From Nitrincola alkalilacustris (GTDB lineage Bacteria > Pseudomonadota > Gammaproteobacteria > Pseudomonadales > Balneatricaceae), in NCBI RefSeq assembly GCF_008973755.1, contig NZ_WBOM01000003.1:310001-374000 (forward strand): a DNA stretch of 64,000 nt, written 5' to 3'. How positions within the stretch are numbered: position 1 is the first letter of the stretch; every line of letters starts with the position of its first letter. This document shows positions 1 through 8,395 of the stretch, in pieces. A program made the translations under genes and the position numbers. The notes under the pieces were generated by a model. That model did no database searches. It was given only the letters and a program-made list of their open reading frames with translations, and was not told the DNA's origin.

Positions 1-1
1 T

Positions 2-832
2 CGTGATGATTCCGAGTTGATGCGGTTCAATCGCCTGCCGGCAGGTGAGTGGATGGTGCTGTCAAAGCCACTGCTGGATGTATTGCTGCTGAGCCAGTCA
101 GTCTCCGAGTCCAGTGATGGTGCGTTTGATGTCACAGTGGGTCGTCTGGTCAATCTATGGAGCTTTGGCCCCGAGCAGAGGCCGTTGGCAATCCCTGATG
201 AGCAGGAGTTGCAGCAGCGCCTGGCACAGGTGGGTTACCAGAATCTGGAGCTGGATATTGAGGGTGGCAGGGCGCGTAAACACAGCGATTGCTTTGTGGA
301 TCTCTCGGGTGTTGCCAAGGGGTTTGCGGTGGATGAGGTAGCCAGATGGCTCAAGGGTCAGGGGTTGGAGCATTTTCTTGTCAACATCGGTGGTGATCTG
401 CTGGCTGGTGGAGAGCGTGAGGCAGGGCAGCCCTGGCGTATCGGTGTTGAGGTGCCGCATGAAGGCTTGCCCGCTGCACATCATGTTTTGCCGATTCGTA
501 ACATGTCGGTGGCAACATCCGGTGATTATCGTAACTTCTTTGAGGAGGATGGTCAGCGTTTCTCACATACCATCGACCCAACTACCGGCTGGCCAATCAA
601 GCACAACCTTGCATCAGTTACGGTTCTGACCCCGGATAATGCCAGTGCCGATGCCTGGGCGACAGCCTTCATGGTGATGGGTGTTGAGCGCAGTCTGGAA
701 GTGGCTCAGGCTGAAGGGATCAAGTTATTGCTGATCACACGAGAAAACGGTGGTTGGCGGAGTTATATTTCAGAATCAATGGAGGAGTATGTTGGATCTG
801 AGATGGCCAGTGAGCTGCTTGAGCGGCGTTAA
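2..832 (+). CDS. apbE: FAD:protein FMN transferase, ApbE family (5' end outside window)
   Basis: The frame is open from base 2, so the true start lies upstream and the N-terminal lipoprotein/signal part is missing. ApbE enzymes covalently attach FMN to threonines of exported flavoproteins such as NqrB/C and RnfG/D, on the outer face of the cytoplasmic membrane. Family hallmarks seen: DDSEL-MRFN near the left edge, DLSGVAKGFAVD, NIGGDLLA, SVATSGDYRNF, HTIDPTTGWPI and the C-terminal DNASADAWATAF that contributes to the Mg site. About 277 codons are present of a usual 330-350. No flavoprotein partner is visible downstream. A strong terminator follows directly, so it ends its own transcript. Confidence 0.93.
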   Translation, partial: RDDSELMRFNRLPAGEWMVLSKPLLDVLLLSQSVSESSDGAFDVTVGRLVNLWSFGPEQRPLAIPDEQELQQRLAQVGYQNLELDIEGGRARKHSDCFVDLSGVAKGFAVDEVARWLKGQGLEHFLVNIGGDLLAGGEREAGQPWRIGVEVPHEGLPAAHHVLPIRNMSVATSGDYRNFFEEDGQRFSHTIDPTTGWPIKHNLASVTVLTPDNASADAWATAFMVMGVERSLEVAQAEGIKLLLITRENGGWRSYISESMEEYVGSEMASELLERR

Positions 833-857
833 TGGAGAGGTGTTGAGTTCCGAGATG

Positions 858-896
858 CCCATTTGCATGAGGTCTGAAACAGCAAATGGGTTTTGT
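858..896 (+). terminator. Rho-independent terminator of apbE
   Basis: A perfect 9-bp stem, CCCATTTGC (858-866) with GCAAATGGG (882-890), encloses a 15-nt loop and is followed by TTTTGT. It lies 25 bp after the apbE stop and separates apbE from mgtE. Confidence 0.8.
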
Positions 897-1118
897 ATGC
901 TAAGCTATTGACATTAGAAGTTAATATTGCCTATAGTGCCGCCGCCGCAGTGTCGCGGTGCGATTCAAGAGGACCAGTATGGACCCCAGCAGTTGTTGCT
1001 TTACAGCTACCGTACATCGATATGTGTTTAATCCTTGTGTAGCGCTGCCCCGCCAGTCCTGATCTGACCTGCCAGTCAGTCATCCAGTGGGCGCTCTGCT
1101 CACGACCGGAGACTGATT
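897..1118 (+). other. Long mgtE leader / promoter region, possibly structured
   Basis: About 220 bp between the apbE terminator and mgtE hold no convincing ORF. The stretch at 930-1010 is GC-rich (GCCGCCGCCGCAG, then TATGGACCCC and CAGCAG), unlike the AT-rich base composition before it. Many mgtE genes carry a Mg-responsive leader, but I do not see the conserved M-box core, so no riboswitch class is assigned. CGGAGA at about 1106 is the mgtE ribosome binding site. Confidence 0.3.
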
Positions 1119-2462
1119 ATGACTTATGCCAACCTCGTTAATGCCCTGCGCACTGCTCTGGAGCAGCGGGATACTATTGCCATTGAAAAACTGGTCGCAG
1201 AGATCCGGCCTGCTGATCTGGCCGAATTTCTGAGTCATGAAGATACTGCTGACAGTCTCAGAATCCTGGCGCACCTGGCGCTGGAAGATCGAGCCGAAGT
1301 GTATGGCTACCTGCAGTTATCACAGCAGCATGATATTGCCGAGGAGATGACGGTTGAGGGTCTTGCTCAGCTTCTGTCCTCCATGTCCTCGGATGAGCGT
1401 GCCGACCTCTTTAATGTGATGAGTGAAGAGCGTCAGACAGATGTGCTCAAGCTGATGGCGCGTGAAGAGCGTGAGGATCTGCGGCGGCTGTCGAGCTATG
1501 AGGAGGGAACTGTTGGAGCGATTATGACCAGCGACTATGCAACCGTGCCGGTAAACACGACGGTCGCACAGGCGTTGGATATCGTACGTAAGACAGCTCC
1601 GGATGCAGAAACCATCTATCAGATTTATGTGCTGGACAGACAGCATCGCCTGGTCGGCACCCTGTCGTTGCGTGAGTTGATTCTGAATAAGCCGGCAACA
1701 GCCATTGAGGCCTTGATGACAACCGAGTTGGTTGTGATCAGCCCGGAGTCTGAGCAGGAAGATGCATCGCGCATGATCAGTCGTTATGATCTGCTGGCGC
1801 TGCCTGTGGTGGATCAGCAACAGCGCCTGGTTGGTATCGTCACCTATGATGATGCGATGGATGTGGCCGAAGCAGAAGCGACAGAAGATATCCTCAAAGG
1901 GGGTACGGTCGGTAAGCTGGATGGCGGTCTGAGCAATGCCAGCCTGTTTGTATTGTATCGCAAGCGTATTGTCTGGCTGGTACTGCTGGTGTTTGCCAAT
2001 ATTTTTTCGGCAGCGGGCATCGCCTTTTATGAGGACACTATTCAGGCCTATATCGTACTGGTGTTCTTTTTACCACTGCTGGTAGGGAGTGCGGGTAATG
2101 CCGGTTCTCAGGCATCGACCTTGATGGTGCGCGGGATGGCAACAGGAGATGTGGTAACTTCGGACTGGGCAAGACTGTTCGGGCGGGAAATAGTGGTCGC
2201 CATAGGGCTGGGGCTGACGATGGCATTGGCTGTGTCGGGTATAGGTGCGTTCAGAGGCGGGGCCGATATTGCACTGGTGGTTTCGCTGAGTATGGTGACA
2301 GTGGTCATGGTAGGCAGTCTGGTCGGTATGAGTCTGCCTTTCCTCTTGCATAAACTGGGCTGGGACCCGGCTACAGCGAGCGCGCCATTGGTGGCCACTA
2401 TTGCTGATGCGGTCGGAGTGTTGATCTATTTCGCCATCGCTACAGCGATTCTGGGGCTATAA
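1119..2462 (+). CDS. mgtE: Magnesium transporter MgtE
   Basis: Mg2+ channel of the inner membrane. At 447 aa it is full length. The cytosolic N-domain of helical repeats (about residues 1-130; LADFL/EFLSHED-type repeats, DVLKLMAREER) is followed by two CBS domains (about 135-255; GAIMTSDYATVPV and ALMTTELVVISP). A linker and five membrane helices follow from about residue 275. The pore signature PLLVGSAGNAGSQAS and the C-terminal ATIADAVGVLIYF helix with the conserved Asp are present. In the family the N and CBS domains close the pore when cytosolic Mg is high. ATG is preceded by CGGAGA. Monocistronic between two hairpins. Confidence 0.96.
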   Translation: MTYANLVNALRTALEQRDTIAIEKLVAEIRPADLAEFLSHEDTADSLRILAHLALEDRAEVYGYLQLSQQHDIAEEMTVEGLAQLLSSMSSDERADLFNVMSEERQTDVLKLMAREEREDLRRLSSYEEGTVGAIMTSDYATVPVNTTVAQALDIVRKTAPDAETIYQIYVLDRQHRLVGTLSLRELILNKPATAIEALMTTELVVISPESEQEDASRMISRYDLLALPVVDQQQRLVGIVTYDDAMDVAEAEATEDILKGGTVGKLDGGLSNASLFVLYRKRIVWLVLLVFANIFSAAGIAFYEDTIQAYIVLVFFLPLLVGSAGNAGSQASTLMVRGMATGDVVTSDWARLFGREIVVAIGLGLTMALAVSGIGAFRGGADIALVVSLSMVTVVMVGSLVGMSLPFLLHKLGWDPATASAPLVATIADAVGVLIYFAIATAILGL

Positions 2463-2475
2463 CTCAACGACTGTT

Positions 2476-2503
2476 AAAAAGCCCCTCTCCCGAAGGAGAG
2501 GGG
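2476..2503 (-). terminator. UUCG-loop terminator, minus strand (possibly bidirectional)
   Basis: A perfect 9-bp stem, CCCCTCTCC (2482-2490) with GGAGAGGGG (2495-2503), has a 4-nt loop that reads UUCG on the minus strand, where a CTTTTT tail follows. It therefore best fits the minus-strand prephenate dehydratase transcript. It lies only 20 bp past mgtE and may stop both. Confidence 0.75.
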
Positions 2504-2752
2504 AATCAAAGTGCATACAACTCAGGAAGAGTTGAGAGATGGGATGCGATTGGTTTCATCTGGAGATGGAAAACCCCTCGCAGTCCTGAACAAGGTCAGG
2601 ACACTTATCAAGATAGGCTATTTTTGTGCATTGCACAATCGTCAGAGCCCTTTATTTATAGACCGGTTTATTCTAAAAAATATTTTTTTGTTGCGATGCA
2701 GCATTAATCCTGATAGTTCATGAATCTGAGTGCATGGCATGAGATATTCAGG
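2504..2752. other. Intergenic stretch between mgtE and pheA
   Basis: No supported gene. The only structure is a hairpin GTCCTGA (2583-2589) / TCAGGAC (2596-2602) without a T tail. The 2640-2720 part is AT-rich. A 70-codon plus-strand frame at 2511-2723 has no ribosome binding site and no recognisable content. Confidence 0.4.
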
Positions 2753-3619
2753 TTAAATGTCCGTGCGCAGATGGCTCAGGCGGAAGGGGTGTGCCTGGTA
2801 GGTACCCATGATCCTGACCTCTTTTGCAAAGAAGTGCAGCTCCTGAAGAGCGTGCTGCATCGCCTGATCATGTGGATGGCCCTCTACATCCAGGTGAAAA
2901 CTCGATACCTGCATGGTTTCAGATGCCATGTAGCTTTCCAGCTTGACCATGTTCAGCCCGTTGGTGGCAAATCCACCGAGTGCCTTGTACAGTGCAGCCG
3001 GTATATTGCGCACTTTGAACATGATGGTGGTCATGTAGCGCAGATTATCTTCAAGTGGCGGCATCCGGCTCTCTTTGGCCAGGATCAGAAAGCGGGTCGT
3101 GTTGCCTGTCTTGTCCTGAAAGTTATCACGCAGAATATCCAGACCATACAGCTCGGCTGCCAGGCTGGAGGCGATGGATGCCTGATCGGGCACGCGAGTT
3201 TCTGACAGCTCACGTGCCGAACCGGCTGTATCAAGGCTGGCTACCTGGACAAGCCCCAGCTCCTTGATGTTGCCTTCACACTGCGCCAGTGCCTGGGGGT
3301 GTGAGGCAACGCTGCGAAGATCTTCAACCTTGGTGCCAGGAAGCGCGAGCAGGCAGTGGTTCACCGGTTCAAAGTGCTCTCCGATGATATGCAGCTGGGT
3401 TTTTGGCATCAGGCGGTAGATCTCCTCCACACGCCCGGCGGTGGAGTTTTCAAGTGGTATCATGGCCAGGCGGGCTTCACCGCGCTCCACCATGAACATC
3501 GCTTCAACAAAGCTCTTGCAGGCCTTGGGCTTGAGCTCCGGGTGAACTCTGCTGCAGGAAAGATGGGAATAGGCACCTTCTATGCCCTGATAGGCGATAA
3601 TATCATTATTCTGAGTCAT
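2753..3619 (-). CDS. pheA: Prephenate dehydratase (monofunctional, with ACT domain)
   Basis: Converts prephenate to phenylpyruvate in phenylalanine synthesis. The 288-aa form has the catalytic domain (about 1-190; IAYQGIEGAYSH, ENSTAGRVEEI, and the catalytic GNTTRFLIL) and a C-terminal ACT domain (about 200-280) with KLESYM at the usual ESRP-type Phe-binding site. It lacks the N-terminal chorismate mutase of the enterobacterial P-protein, so a separate mutase is needed. An upstream in-frame TTG at 3634 exists, but ATG at 3619 has AAGG five bases ahead and is preferred. No Phe-rich leader peptide was seen. Confidence 0.94.
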   Translation of the reverse strand: MTQNNDIIAYQGIEGAYSHLSCSRVHPELKPKACKSFVEAMFMVERGEARLAMIPLENSTAGRVEEIYRLMPKTQLHIIGEHFEPVNHCLLALPGTKVEDLRSVASHPQALAQCEGNIKELGLVQVASLDTAGSARELSETRVPDQASIASSLAAELYGLDILRDNFQDKTGNTTRFLILAKESRMPPLEDNLRYMTTIMFKVRNIPAALYKALGGFATNGLNMVKLESYMASETMQVSSFHLDVEGHPHDQAMQHALQELHFFAKEVRIMGTYQAHPFRLSHLRTDI

Positions 3620-3778
3620 GATGGCCTTGTTCAACTAAGCACGGTTCATAAAGCATTCATTATGTCACAGGGTTTAGAAATAGGCACGATCAGGCTTTGA
3701 AATCAACGAGATCAGCGCCTATCATTGCGACAGAAATATCGTTTCCGATAGTGCACACAGAAATAAGGGAAATACAGA

Positions 3779-6637
3779 TTGGCACAGATAGAGTTTGTTC
3801 CGGGGCAACGCTGGATCAGTAATACGGAAGCAGAGCTGGGGCTGGGGCTTGTGCTGGAGTGCGCAAACAGACGAGTTGAGCTGATTTTCCCTGCAGTTGA
3901 AGAACGCAGAACCTATGCATCGGATAATGCGCCCCTGAGTCGCGTCTGTTATGAGGTGGGAGAGACGGTCAGCGACAACCAGGGCGTTGAGCTGGAGATC
4001 CGGGAGCGTGTCGAGCATAAGGGCTGCTTTATCTATATCGGCCTGGATGCTGAGGGGGACGAGCGTATTCTGCCTGAGCTGGAATTGAACAGTGCAGTGC
4101 ATTTCAGCAGACCCCAGGAGCGCTTGTTTGCCGGTCAGATCGATCGCAACGGATTATTCAAACTCAGAGTTGAAACCCTGGAGCATCAGCATCGCCTGCG
4201 TCAATCACCGGCCTATGGTCTTACCGGCCCCAGGGTTCAATTGCTGCCGCATCAGTTTCATATCGCTGCTGAACTTGCTTCACGCCCTGCGCCGCGTGCC
4301 CTGCTGGCAGATGAGGTCGGGCTGGGGAAAACCATTGAAGCGGGTCTGGTGATCCATCAGCGCCTGTTCAGTGGGCATGCTTCGCGGGTGTTGATAGTAG
4401 TGCCGGACTCGCTGGTACACCAGTGGCTGGTAGAGATGCTGCGCCGGTTCAATCTGAGCTTTACACTACTGGATGAAGAGCGCTGTGAGGCGCTTGAAGA
4501 GTCCGGTACAGATAACCCATTTGAAGGCAGCCAACTGGTCATCTGTGCACTGTCTCTGCTGACTCGTCATGACGTTCGCCAGCAGCAGGCTGAGCAGGCC
4601 GGATGGGATATTCTGGTGGTGGATGAGGCACATCACCTGGGCTGGAGTCGCGAGGTCGCAAGTCATGCCTACCTCTGCATCGAAGCGCTGGCAACTCGAA
4701 TAGCCGGGGTATTATTGCTGACGGCGACACCAGAGCAGCTGGGCCCTGCCGGGCACTTTGCCCGACTCAAGCTGCTGGATCCCGAGCGTTACCACGACCT
4801 TGATGCGTTTCTGGCAGAAGAGCGCCAATACCATCACCTCAACCGTATCGTGTCACCGCTGCTGGAAAACAATGGTGCGGAGCTGTTGCGAGAGGATGCT
4901 CTTCTGCAGCGTGATGCTGAGGCCTGGGCGGGTAAGAATGCTATTTCCGCCTGGCTTGAGCTGCCACAGATAGAGCAGCCAGCAGCATTGAACAAACTTG
5001 TAAAGGAGCTGGTGGATAGGCAGGGAACGGGGCGCGTACTGTTTCGTAACACCCGCCAGACCATCAGCGGCTTCCCGGCGCGTATTCTGCATACCTATCC
5101 GCTGGAACCGCATGACATATACGACATCATGCAGGGGGATGCCGAGCTGGAGGCCTGTCTGCATCCCGAGTTACTGCTGGGCGAGGACTGGATCAAGCTG
5201 GACCCGCGTGTCGAGTGGTTACAGCAGTGGATCAGGAGTAACAAAAAAGAGAAGGCGCTTGTCATCTGCGCTCATGCAGCCAGCGCAATAGCGCTTGAAA
5301 ATCATCTGTCGATGCAGGGCGTGCGCAGTTCCGTATTCCATGAGGGGATGAGTCTGGTCAACCGGGATCGCAGTGCGGCCTACTTTGCAGATGAGGAGTT
5401 GGGTGCGCAGGTGCTGGTTTGCTCTGAAATCGGCAGCGAAGGGCGCAACTTTCAGTTCTGCCACCACCTGATCATGTTTGATCTGCCGCTCAGTCCTGAT
5501 CTGGTGGAACAGCGTATCGGGCGTCTGGATCGTATCGGGCAGCACCGGGACGTGCAGATCCATCTGCCGTATTACAGCAGCAGCCCTGTTGAGGTGTTGA
5601 TGCGCTGGTATCGGGATGGCCTGGATCTGTTCAGCCGGGTCTGTACCGTCGGGGATGCACTGTATCATCAGTTTGCCAAGCCGCTGCGTGACGCCATGCA
5701 TGAGCCGGGTGACCCCTATTCGCTGGCGCGTCTGATTGATGAAACGCTGCTGGTAAGAGAGGAGCTGGAAGACGAGCTGGCGAACGGACGGGATCGCCTG
5801 CTGGAGCTCAGCAGTTGTAACACACCAGCGGCCGAGCGCTTGCTGGAGCAGGTAAGAGAGCATGAGTCCAGCGATCTGCTGCAGCCCTATGCCGAGCGTC
5901 TGTTTGATCGGGTGGGCATCAGTGTTCAGCCACATGGACAAAAGGGGATTATCCTGCAGCAAGGCGAGAATATGCTCTGCCATCTGGCGGGTCTGCCTGA
6001 AGAGGGACTGACCCTTACCTTCAGTCGCAAGCAGGCACTGGTGCGTGAGGATATTCAGTTTCTGACCTGGGAGCACCCCTTGCTGAATGAGGTGATGGAG
6101 CTGATCGGACGCGGGGAGCTTGGTAACAATACTATCTGCTCCTTGAGGCTGCCGGCTCTGACACCCGGCCTCATCCTGTTGGAGGCGATTTACGACCTGC
6201 ATCTGTCTGCACCAAAATCCCTGCAGCTTTCCCGCTTCCTGCCATGTGGCTATCTGCGCACACTGGTTGACAGTGAGGGCAGGGATCTGTCTGGCGTTCT
6301 GGGTCATGCACCGCTGAACCAGTTGGCGCAGCCGATCCCACTATCCACCGCACAGAAAATGATGCGTCTGGCGCGTGATCAGATCAGCAGCCAACTGACC
6401 AAATCGAATGAGCTGGCTGAAAGGCAGCGTCCTGCAATCATAGAGCAGGCGTTGGTGCGGATGCAGCAACTGAGAAGTGCAGAGTATGAGCGTCTTCAGG
6501 CTCTGGCGGCAGTCAATCCAGCCATTCGTGATGAGGAGCTGGACATTCACCGGACACAGACACAGCAGATGCATGATGCGCTGACACGTGCAGATCTGAA
6601 ACTGGACGCTTTGCGGGTGATCGTTGTCAGCGAATAA
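3779..6637 (+). CDS. rapA: RNA polymerase-associated ATPase RapA (HepA)
   Basis: Swi2/Snf2-type translocase that recycles stalled RNA polymerase. The 952-aa protein matches the family length (E. coli 968). The N-terminal tandem Tudor-like region opens with GQRWISNTEAELGLG. Then come motif I (LLADEVGLGKTIEAG, about residues 176-190), motif II DEAHHL (about 281) and motif VI QRIGRLDRIGQ (about 577), followed by the RapA-specific C-terminal third. The start is TTG at 3779: AAGGGA sits eight bases upstream and the reading begins exactly where RapA homologues do. No in-frame ATG is better placed. Confidence 0.96.
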   Translation: MAQIEFVPGQRWISNTEAELGLGLVLECANRRVELIFPAVEERRTYASDNAPLSRVCYEVGETVSDNQGVELEIRERVEHKGCFIYIGLDAEGDERILPELELNSAVHFSRPQERLFAGQIDRNGLFKLRVETLEHQHRLRQSPAYGLTGPRVQLLPHQFHIAAELASRPAPRALLADEVGLGKTIEAGLVIHQRLFSGHASRVLIVVPDSLVHQWLVEMLRRFNLSFTLLDEERCEALEESGTDNPFEGSQLVICALSLLTRHDVRQQQAEQAGWDILVVDEAHHLGWSREVASHAYLCIEALATRIAGVLLLTATPEQLGPAGHFARLKLLDPERYHDLDAFLAEERQYHHLNRIVSPLLENNGAELLREDALLQRDAEAWAGKNAISAWLELPQIEQPAALNKLVKELVDRQGTGRVLFRNTRQTISGFPARILHTYPLEPHDIYDIMQGDAELEACLHPELLLGEDWIKLDPRVEWLQQWIRSNKKEKALVICAHAASAIALENHLSMQGVRSSVFHEGMSLVNRDRSAAYFADEELGAQVLVCSEIGSEGRNFQFCHHLIMFDLPLSPDLVEQRIGRLDRIGQHRDVQIHLPYYSSSPVEVLMRWYRDGLDLFSRVCTVGDALYHQFAKPLRDAMHEPGDPYSLARLIDETLLVREELEDELANGRDRLLELSSCNTPAAERLLEQVREHESSDLLQPYAERLFDRVGISVQPHGQKGIILQQGENMLCHLAGLPEEGLTLTFSRKQALVREDIQFLTWEHPLLNEVMELIGRGELGNNTICSLRLPALTPGLILLEAIYDLHLSAPKSLQLSRFLPCGYLRTLVDSEGRDLSGVLGHAPLNQLAQPIPLSTAQKMMRLARDQISSQLTKSNELAERQRPAIIEQALVRMQQLRSAEYERLQALAAVNPAIRDEELDIHRTQTQQMHDALTRADLKLDALRVIVVSE

Positions 6638-6649
6638 TCCATGTGGATA

Positions 6650-6690
6650 CTGCCGGGAAGCACACAGTCAAGAGTGGCTTATCCCGGCAG
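6650..6690 (-). terminator. Inverted repeat between convergent rapA and MFS gene
   Basis: CTGCCGGGA (6650-6658) pairs perfectly with TCCCGGCAG (6682-6690) around a 23-nt loop. It overlaps the stop codon of the minus-strand transporter and follows rapA by 12 bp. No T run on either side, so terminator function is only possible. Confidence 0.35.
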
Positions 6691-7854
6691 ACTGCTGAAT
6701 GTCTGTTTGCGGTGACTGATCCAGACCATTGCCATGGCGATCAGTACCGCAGGCAGCATCAGCAGGTTGAGTACCTCCCACCCGAGCTGCATTTGAAAAT
6801 GGCCGGCCAGCAGGCTACCCAGGGCGGCCGCTCCAAATACACAGAAATCATTCAACCCCTGTACCTTGGCTTTTTCGGCAGGGCGGTAGGTGTGTGTCAG
6901 CAGGGATGTGGCTCCTATAAAGGTAAAATTCCAGCCGATACCCAGTGCAACCAGTGCTGTCCAGAAGTGCCAGTACAGAATGCCGAGCTGATTCAGCAGT
7001 ATGCAGCCTATCAGCAACAGGCAGCCGCTCTGGATGATCTTGATCTCGCCGAAACGACTGATCAGCTTGCCGGTGAAAAATGAGGGCAGGAACATCCCCA
7101 GCACATGCCATTGAATCACGCTGGCAGTACTGCTGAAGTTGAATCCACACTCAACCATCGCCAGTGGAGTGGCGGTCATGACCAGCACCATCACACCATA
7201 GCCGATCATGCCGGATGAGATCGCGGCCACCAGTTGCGGCTGCTTCAGCAGATCAGCATAGGAGCGCACATCACCATGCTGCTCTGCAAAGGTGGGTTTT
7301 TTCAGTGGTAGCAGACTGATCAGTATCAGGGTGATGACATACAGCATGATTAGCGCTGCAAATGCTCCGAGATACTGGCGATCCGGGAAAAAATGCTCTG
7401 TCCAGATAGCCAGGTTGGGTCCGAGTATGGCCGCCAGAACGCCGCCAGCCATGACCATCCCAATGGCGCGTGAATGCAGTGCAGGCTCACAACCCTCTAC
7501 GGCTGCAAAGCGATACTGTTGCCCGACGCCTATCGCCATGCCCAGCAGAAAGGTGCTGATGCAGAACAGGACAAAGTGATTGGAGGAGAGGGCGACGAAG
7601 GCCAGTACAGCGCCTGCAACGCCAGTCAGATTGCCCAGTAGAAATCCTGTTTTGCGTCCCAACCAGCGCATCAGGTGTGCGGCAGGGATGGTGACGCCCA
7701 TCAATCCGAGAAACTGCAGTGCAACCGGGAGCGTAACCAGGGCAAAGGATGGGGCAATCTGTTGTCCTATCAGTGCCGTGACTGACACCAGCAGGATATT
7801 CCCAGTTATCAGCAGCGCCTGACCCAGCGCAAGCCCCCAGACTGTAATCGGCAT
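6679..7854 (-). CDS. Major facilitator superfamily transporter
   Basis: A 391-aa protein, almost wholly hydrophobic, with the pattern of 12 membrane helices in two halves separated by a charged loop near residue 195 (LKKPTFAEQHGDVRSYADL). Loop 2-3 carries a degenerate MFS motif A (LMRWLGRKTGFLLG). In the second half GKLISRFGEIK is the matching loop. It resembles uncharacterised Bcr/YajR-like drug or metabolite exporters, but the substrate cannot be read from the sequence. Convergent with rapA and monocistronic. Confidence 0.85.
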   Translation of the reverse strand: MPITVWGLALGQALLITGNILLVSVTALIGQQIAPSFALVTLPVALQFLGLMGVTIPAAHLMRWLGRKTGFLLGNLTGVAGAVLAFVALSSNHFVLFCISTFLLGMAIGVGQQYRFAAVEGCEPALHSRAIGMVMAGGVLAAILGPNLAIWTEHFFPDRQYLGAFAALIMLYVITLILISLLPLKKPTFAEQHGDVRSYADLLKQPQLVAAISSGMIGYGVMVLVMTATPLAMVECGFNFSSTASVIQWHVLGMFLPSFFTGKLISRFGEIKIIQSGCLLLIGCILLNQLGILYWHFWTALVALGIGWNFTFIGATSLLTHTYRPAEKAKVQGLNDFCVFGAAALGSLLAGHFQMQLGWEVLNLLMLPAVLIAMAMVWISHRKQTFSSLPG

Positions 7855-8039
7855 CCTTGTCTCCCTGATTATGCAACTGTTTATGAAAGAAAAAGCGAAT
7901 ATAGCATGTAAATCGGAATTCGGTCTTCAGTTTCAGGTCTGTTGGCCGATCACATGACTAGCGGCGCTCAAACTGTTAGAGTGCCTGCATGGCTGCATAT
8001 GGCATTTTGCAGTCAGGAATTGCGTAAAAGGAGTCAAAT

Positions 8040-8243
8040 ATGAGTATGGTCAGCAGTCTGAGTAGTGTGTTCACTGGGCTTGAGTCGGCACAGCTTAAAA
8101 ATCAGGTGTCTGTCAAAGTTGCTAAAATGGCACTGGATCAGGCGGCACAACAGGGGGAAATGTTGGTTAATCTGATACCCGATGCGCCTGCCAGCAGTGG
8201 TTCATCCGGTTCACTGGGGCAAATCATCAATACCAAGGCCTGA
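8040..8243 (+). CDS. YjfB-family putative motility protein
   Basis: A 67-aa protein with a clear AAGGAGT ribosome binding site ahead of ATG. The pattern LESAQLKNQVSVKVAKMALDQAAQQGEML is that of the YjfB (putative motility protein) family, small helical proteins of unknown function often encoded in flagellated bacteria. A Ser/Gly-rich tail (SSGSSGSLG) follows. No flagellar gene adjoins it, and no sigma-28 promoter was recognised upstream. Confidence 0.75.
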   Translation: MSMVSSLSSVFTGLESAQLKNQVSVKVAKMALDQAAQQGEMLVNLIPDAPASSGSSGSLGQIINTKA

Positions 8244-8282
8244 GCCACTTCGATTTCAGGCCACATCCAGATACAATACTTT

Positions 8283-8348
8283 TATAGCTCCAAGACTTGT
8301 ATAGCTTAATACCTGTTTAGCTTAAAATATGTATAGCTTTATGAGCTT
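8283..8348. repeat. Short AT-rich direct repeats (TATAGCT) upstream of topB
   Basis: TATAGCT occurs at 8283, 8300 and 8332, with TTTAGCT at 8316 and ATGAGCT at 8341. The first four are spaced 17, 16 and 16 bp, about one and a half helical turns apart. Two copies extend to AGCTTAA. They fill the gap between the YjfB-like gene and topB. Confidence 0.55.
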
Positions 8349-8395
8349 ATACTTCAGCGTTCTTTCAACTCCAACACCCTTCAGATAAGCCCTGC

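Noticed and set aside
930-1060. M-box (ykoK) Mg riboswitch before mgtE
   Set aside because: The GCCGCCGCC-like and GGACCCCAGCAG segments recall it, but the conserved GTGAGGCTCCT core is absent, so it was not called.
2511-2723. Possible 70-aa gene after mgtE
   Set aside because: No ribosome binding site, covers a terminator edge and an AT-rich tract, and the product looks like nothing known.
5219-6307. 362-codon minus-strand frame opposite rapA
   Set aside because: Gln/Leu/His-rich composition without motifs, fully inside a certain gene.
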